Source of the DNA: Burkholderiales bacterium
GTDB taxonomy: Bacteria > Pseudomonadota > Gammaproteobacteria > Burkholderiales > Usitatibacteraceae
Assembly (NCBI GenBank): GCA_014378085.1
Contig: JACMOJ010000488.1
Location: 1 to 5,097, forward strand
Length of the DNA: 5,097 nucleotides
Direction: 5' to 3'
Shown: positions 1 through 5,097 of the stretch, one piece after another
How positions within the stretch are numbered: position 1 is the first letter of the stretch
Layout of the letters: every line of letters begins with the position of its first letter
Program-made: the position numbers and the translations under genes
Notes under the pieces: model-generated
What the model was told of the DNA's origin: nothing
Database searches by the model: none
Seen by the model: only the letters and a program-made list of their open reading frames with translations

Positions 1-347
1 GCACCTTCCCAGACAACCACTTGCTGATCTGCGAACCAATCTGGTGAATAACCGCTCAACTGGATAGCACTGATAATTGGAGCGGCGTGGGAAGGGAGCT
101 CATCCGTAGACAGTAACGTCAAACCAAGCTGCTCCGATAAGACCGGCAGCAACGCATCTTCCGACAACGCGCCCATTCTGACCAATACGGAACCGATTCG
201 CCCCTTAAATTGGCGCTGAAAAGCCAAAGACTTGTCCAGATCCTGCGGCGTAATGAGGCCGCGCTCAAGAAGGAGTTCACCGATCACTTTCTGAGTCGCG
301 GGCGAAGCATGGTCTTCAGCTATTTGCATAATCATTGGTCCATTCAT
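1..347 (-). CDS. GspE/PulE-type secretion ATPase, N-terminal part (partial at left edge)
   Basis: The reading frame runs from an ATG at 347 to the window edge without a stop (115 complete codons), so the gene continues to the left. The visible part resembles the N-terminal domain of type II secretion / type IV pilus assembly ATPases (T2SSE_N / MshEN). It has two repeats of the pattern G-x-L-L-x-x-x-G-L-I then L-x-x-x-L: GELLLERGLI at residues 23-32, and GSVLVRMGALSED at residues 52-64 followed by SEQLGL at 71-76. In that family this cytoplasmic domain contacts the inner-membrane platform (GspL in type II systems) or binds c-di-GMP. The Walker motifs that would confirm an ATPase would lie outside the window. 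In-frame ATGs at 347, 335 and 329 are all possible starts and none has a strong Shine-Dalgarno; 347 is the longest ATG choice. The gene starts 20 nt after the dead TSUP gene. MshEN domains also occur in other proteins, so the exact member is uncertain. Confidence 0.7.
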   Translation of the reverse strand, partial: MNGPMIMQIAEDHASPATQKVIGELLLERGLITPQDLDKSLAFQRQFKGRIGSVLVRMGALSEDALLPVLSEQLGLTLLSTDELPSHAAPIISAIQLSGYSPDWFADQQVVVWEG

Positions 348-367
348 CCGCACAAAAATTCATTTTT

Positions 368-1155
368 TTATGCTGCATGCACATGTGCAAGTTTAATTCC
401 GATAAGTGGCAACACAGCTGCCAACGTCAAGCGTAAAAACAAACGTGGAAAGCGTGCCGATAACACTACCCCCGCAATAATCGCCGAGATGGAACCCACA
501 AGCAGGTTAGCGAGCAAGTCAAATTTTACGTTACCCATCACCAAGTGCATTTACCCGGCAAAAACCGTTGGCGGGATGGCGCGGACAATATCGGTCGCAA
601 TCGGCCGCGGGGGTGTAAGTCGCAGCGTGTAGAGGTAGACGGGGAATACCGTGACTAGCGCCCCGCCCCTGCCGAAGTTGCTGTCACTATCAACCTAAGC
701 ACCGCGCCTGCCAATATGATCAATGGTATTGGCATCGCTTTGAACTGCACCGCTTCCATCGTGCGAAGGCGTCGGCCGAGCGCCTGTCATGGGCTTTGAA
801 AAAGCATTCCCAGTGCGATCATGATTACGGCACTGGCGGTGGCAACCTTCATCAATTTCATTGTTCCGCCGTTAACCGGTTGAACGCTTTGCCAATACCG
901 TGTGGCCGCCGAAGCAGGAAGGCTGCTCCACCAAGGATGTTTCGCAATTTGCCAGCCAATCAGCCAATGGCGGTGGTGAATCCGCGTGGCAAATAACTTG
1001 GTGGTGGTAGCAAACCAGAGATCGGTTCCCACTGCCGTGAGAGGTGCAACATCAAAAAATAGCAACAACGGCGTCATCCGAGCGCCACCACCGACGCCCG
1101 TAATGCCTTCGACGAGTCCGGTCAGTGCGCCTGCGACGATCAGCATCACGTCCAT
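368..1155 (-). pseudogene. TauE/SafE (TSUP) family membrane transporter, inactivated
   Basis: This is a full-length remnant of a sulfite exporter TauE/SafE family gene. The ATG at 1155 opens a frame with the family's first glycine-rich motif, GITGVGGGA (residues 17-25), then MTPLLLFF and APLTAVGTDL. A TGA at 787-789 interrupts it after residue 122. The same frame continues as recognisable protein (QALGRRLRT, then TSAGAG) up to a four-G run at 661-664, where one base is missing. The next frame carries the second half of the family's internal duplication (GALVTVF, RLTPP, IATDI), is stopped again by TAA at 551-553, then continues as HLVMGNVKFDLLANLL to a TAA at 368-370. Restoring one base gives 263 codons, close to the usual TSUP length. 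Charged residues in predicted helices (E16 in LVEGITG, R26 after the glycine motif, R in GAVLRLIV) also look like drift. AAGG at 1162-1165 is a plausible ribosome site, and the start lies 3 nt after the cysNC stop, so it was once translated with the cys genes. The substrate is unknown; sulfite, sulfonate or another sulfur anion is inferred from the neighbours. Confidence 0.9.
374..389. repeat. Overlapping palindromes upstream of the gspE-like gene
   Basis: A perfect 12-bp palindrome, TGCACATGTGCA, lies at 378-389 and overlaps a perfect 8-bp palindrome, TGCATGCA, at 374-381. They sit in the last codons of the dead TSUP gene and about 27-42 bp upstream of the ATG at 347. They could be an operator for the downstream gene or simply a result of the codons for Ala-His-Val-His-Ala. 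No matching promoter is clear. Confidence 0.4.
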
Positions 1156-1158
1156 CGA

Positions 1159-3045
1159 TTACCTTAGCTGCTCCCACATAAGCGCGATGCAGTCTTCCTC
1201 GCTCGTCGTGGCAGTGAGGAGATGCACTTCCGGCACCTCAGGCGCTTGGTATTCGCTATCGATCCCGGTGAAATTCTTTAACTCGCCTCGGCGCGCCTTT
1301 GCGTATAAGCCTTTTGTGTCACGCGCTTCGCAGGTATCAAGCGGGGCGTCCACATAAACTTCTACAAATTCATCGACCGCAAATAGCGACCGCGCAAGTC
1401 TGCGTTCAGATCGATACGGTGATATGAACGACACCAGCACAATCAACCCGGCATCGACCATCAGTTTCGCGACTTCACCTACGCGACGAATGTTTTCCAC
1501 GCGGTCTGCCTCGGTAAATCCAAGATCGCGGTTCAGTCCATGGCGCAGGTTGTCACCATCGAGTATGCAGGTGTGTTTTCCTTCTGCGTGAAGACGTTTT
1601 TCGAGCAAATTGGCGATCGTTGATTTTCCTGCACCGGACAGGCCAGTAAACCAAATACAGCGCGCAGTCTGGTGCTTGATGGATGCTCGCGCTTGTTTGT
1701 TAACCTCCAAAGCCTGCCAGTGAATGTTCGACGCCCGGCGCAGGGCAAATTCAATCATGCCGGCACCGATGGTCTCAAAGGTGAGCTTGTCGATCAGAAT
1801 GAAGCCACCCAGTGTTCGGTTAACCGAGTAGTGTTCAAATACCACCGGTTGGCTGAGCGATAGATTTACAACTCCAATCTCGTTGAGCGCAAGCGATTTG
1901 GCTGCGAGGTGCGCACCGGTGTCAACGTCTTCGCAGTATTTGATGTCGGTTATGGTCGCGCTGACTTCCTGACAGTGCAGTTTCAGCAGGTATGGCCGCC
2001 CGGGCATCATCGCCCGCTCCGACATCCACAACAGTCGCGCTTCAAATTGATCGGCTGCTTCCGGCGGTTCCTCCATAGCTACTATCACGTTTCCACGACT
2101 GATGTCGACGTCATCCGTAAAGGTCAGCGTGATCGATTCTCCCGTCGATGCTACCGCCAGCGATTGTTGACCCAGAAATATCTCTTTCACCTGGGCTATT
2201 GCGCCGGCGGGCAGGACACGAACTTTGTCGCCACACTGAACCGTGCCGCTGGCGAGACGACCGCATACACCACGAAAATCCTGATCAGGTCGGATGACAC
2301 ATTGCACTGGAAGGCGCAACCGTCGCGAAACGGGTTCACGCATATCCACCCGCGACACGTTAACGTTCGCCAGGTACTCCAATATCGGTGGCCCGCAATA
2401 CCAAGACATGTTCTGGCTTGAAGTCGTGATGTTGTCGCCTTCCAGCGCAGATATTGGAATCGCCTGCACGAAGCGAAAATTGAGATCAATGCTGAATTGG
2501 GCAAACTCCGCTTCAATTCGCCTGAACACGGCTGCGTCAAAATTCACCAAGTCCATCTTGTTGATCGCTAACACGACGTGTCGGACACCCATCATCGACA
2601 CGATGCGCGCATGCCGTCGGGTCTGTGTCAACAAGCCCTTTCGAGCATCAATGAGGATAACGGCCAAGTCGGCAGTCGAGGCGCCAGTAGCCATATTGCG
2701 GGTGTACTGCAAGTGCCCCGGCGTGTCCGCGACGATAAATTTACGTTGGGTTGTGCTAAAGAAACAATAGGCCACATCGATCGTAATGCCTTGCTCCCGT
2801 TCCGCCAATAAACCATCGACTAACAGCGCAAAATCGATGTTTTCACCTTGCGTACCGTACTTGGTTGAGTCTCGCGTCAAGGCGGAACGCTGGTCGTCAA
2901 ATATGCTTTTTGACTCGTGTAAAAGCCGACCAATCAGCGTCGATTTGCCGTCGTCCACGCTGCCACAGGTAATGAAGCGCAGGGTTGAAGTGTCGCGTAA
3001 TGACTCGCTAAAGACGGTGACGTCTGGCGTGGTGGTTCGCGTCAT
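1159..3045 (-). CDS. cysNC: Bifunctional sulfate adenylyltransferase GTPase subunit / adenylylsulfate kinase (CysN-CysC fusion, NodQ-like)
   Basis: The 628-residue protein joins the regulatory GTPase subunit of ATP sulfurylase (about residues 20-440) to APS kinase (about 450-628). The first part, with CysD, couples GTP hydrolysis to forming APS from sulfate and ATP; the second phosphorylates APS to PAPS. GTPase motifs are visible: P-loop GSVDDGKS (28-35), GITID (86-90), DTPGH (107-111), NKMD (162-165) and SALEGDN (199-205). The kinase part has P-loop GLSGAGKS (468-475), [16 protein letters not shown] (495-510), FISPYR (540-545) with the serine that is phosphorylated in E. coli CysC, and [14 protein letters not shown] (590-603). 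The length fits NodQ/CysNC fusions. The ATG at 3045 shares its A with the cysD stop (TGATG), with GAAGG 9 nt upstream, so translation is probably coupled. Unusual residues include Leu112 directly after DTPGH, where CysN usually has Glu, and Thr577 in [10 protein letters not shown], where Pro is usual. The protein is cytoplasmic. The sequence does not tell assimilation from sulfation. Confidence 0.95.
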   Translation of the reverse strand: MTRTTTPDVTVFSESLRDTSTLRFITCGSVDDGKSTLIGRLLHESKSIFDDQRSALTRDSTKYGTQGENIDFALLVDGLLAEREQGITIDVAYCFFSTTQRKFIVADTPGHLQYTRNMATGASTADLAVILIDARKGLLTQTRRHARIVSMMGVRHVVLAINKMDLVNFDAAVFRRIEAEFAQFSIDLNFRFVQAIPISALEGDNITTSSQNMSWYCGPPILEYLANVNVSRVDMREPVSRRLRLPVQCVIRPDQDFRGVCGRLASGTVQCGDKVRVLPAGAIAQVKEIFLGQQSLAVASTGESITLTFTDDVDISRGNVIVAMEEPPEAADQFEARLLWMSERAMMPGRPYLLKLHCQEVSATITDIKYCEDVDTGAHLAAKSLALNEIGVVNLSLSQPVVFEHYSVNRTLGGFILIDKLTFETIGAGMIEFALRRASNIHWQALEVNKQARASIKHQTARCIWFTGLSGAGKSTIANLLEKRLHAEGKHTCILDGDNLRHGLNRDLGFTEADRVENIRRVGEVAKLMVDAGLIVLVSFISPYRSERRLARSLFAVDEFVEVYVDAPLDTCEARDTKGLYAKARRGELKNFTGIDSEYQAPEVPEVHLLTATTSEEDCIALMWEQLR

Positions 3046-3950
3046 CAGAAATAGCCTTCGTGCTTTTTCTTTTCCATCGACCCCGGCTGGTCCGTATCGA
3101 TCAACCGTCCTTGCCGTTCCGAATCGCGCGCGCTGATTGTCTCTGCAATGATTGCTTCCAGCGTTGAGGCCTGGCTTTCGATTGCACCAGACAGGGGATA
3201 ACAGCCGAGCGTGCGGAATCGCACTTTCCGCATTTGTGGGGTTTCGCCTTTTGCCAGCGGCAAACGGGCATCATCGACCATGATCCATGTCCCGCCACGC
3301 GCCACAACGGGTCGCTCCTTGGCGAAATAGAGCGGCACAATCTGAATATTCTCCTGGTCGATATATTGCCAAACGTCCAGTTCGGTCCAGTTGGAAATTG
3401 GGAAGACGCGAATGCTGTCCTCTATTTTTGCGTGGGTATTGTAGAGGGACCAAAGCTCAGGGCGCTGTGCCTTCGGGTCCCAGCGGTGGCCTGCTGCTCG
3501 GAAGGAGAAAATGCGTTCTTTCGCGCGGGATTTTTCTTCGTCCCGCCGTGCACCGCCAAAGATGACGTCGAACTGCCGCGTGTCTAGCGCTTGCTTCAAC
3601 GCCTGCGTTTTCATTACATCTGTGTAATAGCTCGAACCGTGGGTAAACGGGTCAACGCCCGAACGTAGGCCCTCTACGTTAGTGTGAATTATTAACTCCA
3701 TACCCGCCTCGACAGCTGCCCGTCCACGGTGGTCGTACATCTCTCGAAATTTCCAGGTGGTGTCTATATGCAGGAGAGGAAACGGTGGCTTCGCAGGGTG
3801 AAATGCCTTCTTCGCGAGTTGCAGCATCACCGAGGAATCTTTGCCGATTGAGTACATCAGCACTGGGTTACGAGCACCCGCCACCGCCTCGCGGAAAATC
3901 TCGATGCTCTCCGCTTCCAGCATACGTAATCCGGGATATTTAAGGGCCAT
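3045..3950 (-). CDS. cysD: Sulfate adenylyltransferase catalytic subunit CysD
   Basis: CysD is the catalytic subunit of the CysD-CysN ATP sulfurylase and adenylates sulfate to APS in the cytoplasm. From the chosen ATG at 3950 the product is 301 residues, almost the length of E. coli CysD. The PP-loop nucleotide-binding motif is SIGKDSS (34-40). Other family signatures are [13 protein letters not shown] (60-72), [15 protein letters not shown] (132-146), [17 protein letters not shown] (181-197), [16 protein letters not shown] (244-259) and a C-terminal [12 protein letters not shown]. The frame is open upstream to a GTG at 4067, which would add 39 residues rich in Arg and Gly without family similarity, so I prefer 3950, where family similarity starts ([11 protein letters not shown]). 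GAAGG sits only 2 nt before that ATG, a short spacing, so the start is not certain. The stop overlaps the cysNC start by one base, making one operon. All motifs that I can check are intact. Confidence 0.95.
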   Translation of the reverse strand: MALKYPGLRMLEAESIEIFREAVAGARNPVLMYSIGKDSSVMLQLAKKAFHPAKPPFPLLHIDTTWKFREMYDHRGRAAVEAGMELIIHTNVEGLRSGVDPFTHGSSYYTDVMKTQALKQALDTRQFDVIFGGARRDEEKSRAKERIFSFRAAGHRWDPKAQRPELWSLYNTHAKIEDSIRVFPISNWTELDVWQYIDQENIQIVPLYFAKERPVVARGGTWIMVDDARLPLAKGETPQMRKVRFRTLGCYPLSGAIESQASTLEAIIAETISARDSERQGRLIDTDQPGSMEKKKHEGYF

Positions 3951-4189
3951 TGCCTTCGGCGATCTGTAATTGAAGCGTTTTCGATACGAGCCGATGTTGT
4001 TTGTTCCGCGTCGACCGCCTGCTCTTGCGTCGGCTGAGTCTGGAATCGCCTCCTTACCATCTTTCACCGTTGCACGGCATGTCGATTTGATTGTGGGGCC
4101 TTAGCAAGCGCCTAAGAAACTAAACCCCAGCATTGGCGCGGCTCTCTGGGCGATTTCACCCCGAAGTCCTCGCCAAATGGCGATCTATA
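3951..4189 (-). other. Leader / intergenic region between the export gene and cysD
   Basis: This 239-nt stretch separates the export gene stop from the preferred cysD start. I see no strong sigma-70 promoter pair and no GC stem followed by a T run on the minus strand, so whether cysD is transcribed from here or by read-through is open. It holds a weak inverted repeat at 4100-4116 (CTTAG, 7-nt loop, CTAAG), a 12-nt palindrome at 4171-4182 (CGCCA-AA-TGGCG), and TAAGGAGG at 4049-4056, which has no ATG, GTG or TTG at a normal distance behind it. The part below 4067 is also open in the cysD frame from a GTG, but without family similarity. Confidence 0.5.
3953..3957 (-). promoter_or_regulatory. Possible ribosome binding site for cysD
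   Basis: GAAGG lies 2 nt upstream of the ATG at 3950. The spacing is shorter than the usual 5-9 nt, so it supports this start only weakly. The stronger argument for the start is that similarity to CysD proteins begins there. Confidence 0.35.
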
Positions 4190-5097
4190 CTATTTGAACG
4201 ACTGTGCCGCATTCAATATCGGATAGGCCACCGAGAACACTACATTCAGGAATTTTTGCAGTTCCGCCACTGGTGCGTTGGAGACATACAGCAGATCTTT
4301 GTTGCTCATCTGGAAGGTCTGCGCGACAAAGAAACTTGCCGGGTCACGCAGGTCGATGCGGTAAATCACGGCAACTCTGCCGTCAGCCGTGGTTACAACT
4401 GGCTGTTTCGGCCATGCCAGGGCATTGACGGGCTCAAAGCGGAAAATAAATACGCCTTGCGGGTCGGAACGCTCATCTCTCAGGCCGCCGGTGCGCGCAA
4501 GTGCCTGCGCCAATGAAATGCCCTGTGCTTCAAAATTGATTTCTTCATTCTTGCCTGTCGCCCCCAGCGCGGTAAAACTAAGCGGCTGAAACATGGCAGT
4601 GACAACATCTCCGCGCGCCAGAGTGACGTTTTGTTTTGGGTCACGAATGATGCTATCGAGCGGCATCGCGAAAACGCTATCGCCGCGCGTCAGCTGGATG
4701 GTCATCTTGTTCACCGGTTGGCGTACACCGCCCGCTGCGGCAAGCGCGTCGAGCAGCCGTTCACCTCCGGGTGTGAGCGGCATGCGCGTGCTGGTTGTGA
4801 CTTCCCCGACGACAGTGACGTTGGACGACACGTTTTTGGTCAGTCTCACGAAAACTTCCGGCTGGTTAGCTTTTCCAGTGAGCCGTTTCACGATTTCTGC
4901 TTCTACAGCTTGAAGTGACTCGCCGGCCGCCTTGATTTTGCCTGCGAACGGTACGCTAATGTACCCCTCGCTGTTGACCATTTGGTCCGGCAATGTCGTT
5001 GCGCGGGCCGAGGTTGTCGCGCCACGAACATCAACAGGGCCGGATAAGAACAAGGTAGCTGGCGGCGCTTCCCAAATGGAAATCTCCAGACCATCGC
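4190..5097 (-). CDS. Polysaccharide export protein, Wza / Poly_export-SLBB family (partial, 5' end beyond right edge)
   Basis: The frame is open from the right edge to a TAG at 4190-4192, leaving 301 visible residues of a protein that probably has roughly 70-90 more at the N-terminus, including the signal peptide or lipobox. A TTG at 5053 could be read as a start but lies inside the domain: the residues before it, DGLEISIWEAPPATLF, match the opening of Poly_export, which normally follows a glycine-rich GxGD. Visible residues 1 to about 90 are Poly_export (SEGYISVPFAGKI; EAEIVKRLTGKANQPEVFV). Two SLBB-like regions follow: about 94-169 (VTVVGEV, LLDALAAAGGV, RGDVV) and about 174-270 (FTALGATGKNEE, LAQALARTGGL, DLLYVSNA). 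The last 25 or so residues (AELQKFLNVVFSVAYPILN) could form the amphipathic outer-membrane helix seen in Wza. Proteins of this family form the periplasmic and outer-membrane channel that carries capsule or exopolysaccharide out of the cell. The gene probably ends an export or synthesis cluster lying to the right. Confidence 0.88.
   Translation of the reverse strand, partial: DGLEISIWEAPPATLFLSGPVDVRGATTSARATTLPDQMVNSEGYISVPFAGKIKAAGESLQAVEAEIVKRLTGKANQPEVFVRLTKNVSSNVTVVGEVTTSTRMPLTPGGERLLDALAAAGGVRQPVNKMTIQLTRGDSVFAMPLDSIIRDPKQNVTLARGDVVTAMFQPLSFTALGATGKNEEINFEAQGISLAQALARTGGLRDERSDPQGVFIFRFEPVNALAWPKQPVVTTADGRVAVIYRIDLRDPASFFVAQTFQMSNKDLLYVSNAPVAELQKFLNVVFSVAYPILNAAQSFK

Noticed and set aside
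210..632. Plus-strand open frame of 140 codons across the gspE start and the TSUP remnant.
   Set aside because: It is antisense to two recognisable sequences, has low-complexity basic composition and resembles no family that I know.
551..789. Programmed frameshift or stop-codon recoding (for example selenocysteine at the TGA) that would keep the TSUP gene alive.
   Set aside because: Three lesions of different kinds (TGA, TAA and a one-base loss) plus charged substitutions in helices fit decay much better, and no selenocysteine-insertion stem-loop is evident after the TGA.
1909..2770. Plus-strand open frames (170 and 158 codons) inside cysNC.
   Set aside because: They are antisense shadows of a conserved, motif-complete gene and have no recognisable domains.
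3951..4067. A longer CysD starting at the GTG at 4067, adding 39 residues.
   Set aside because: The extra stretch has no CysD similarity, the GTG has no ribosome site in front of it, and the ATG at 3950 gives the usual family length.
4171..4182. The CGCCA-AA-TGGCG palindrome as a terminator of the export gene.
   Set aside because: The stem is only 5 bp with a 2-nt loop, and no T run follows it on the minus strand.
4190..5053. The export protein starting at the TTG at 5053.
   Set aside because: The frame stays open to the window edge, and the residues before this TTG (EISIWEAPPAT) belong to the Poly_export domain, so the true start is outside.

Overview
All convincing genes in this window lie on the minus strand. 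Read 5'->3' on that strand, from high to low coordinates, the order is: a polysaccharide export protein of the Wza type (5' end beyond the right edge), cysD, a cysN-cysC fusion (cysNC, nodQ-like), a decayed TauE/SafE (TSUP) membrane transporter gene, and the first third of a sequence resembling a type II secretion / type IV pilus ATPase (GspE/PulE, continuing past the left edge). Moderately GC-rich codon use and the protein sequences resemble Betaproteobacteria, most likely a Burkholderiales or Nitrosomonadales relative. This placement is an impression from the sequence and was not tested by any search.

Right part (4190-5097): the export protein shows the end of a Poly_export domain, two SLBB-like regions and a C-terminal segment that could be the outer-membrane helix. 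A leader of about 240 nt (3951-4189) follows, with no convincing terminator and no convincing promoter.

Centre (1159-3950): cysD and cysNC form a tight pair whose stop and start codons overlap as TGATG. Together they encode the two-subunit ATP sulfurylase, with its GTPase subunit fused to APS kinase, so the pair turns sulfate plus ATP into PAPS. No sulfite reductase, PAPS reductase or sulfotransferase is visible. PAPS could therefore feed cysteine synthesis or sulfation of an exported glycan. The neighbouring export gene makes the second idea worth testing but does not prove it.

Left part (1-1155): a TSUP gene, once the third gene of the cys operon (3 nt after cysNC), is broken by two in-frame stops and a one-base loss in a G run. 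Restoring that base gives a full-length frame of 262 residues, so the remnant is recent enough to read end to end. An apparently intact gspE-like gene begins 20 nt after it. Apart from this dead transporter and a few unusual residues in CysNC, the window holds recognisable families. I did not find a clearly new system.
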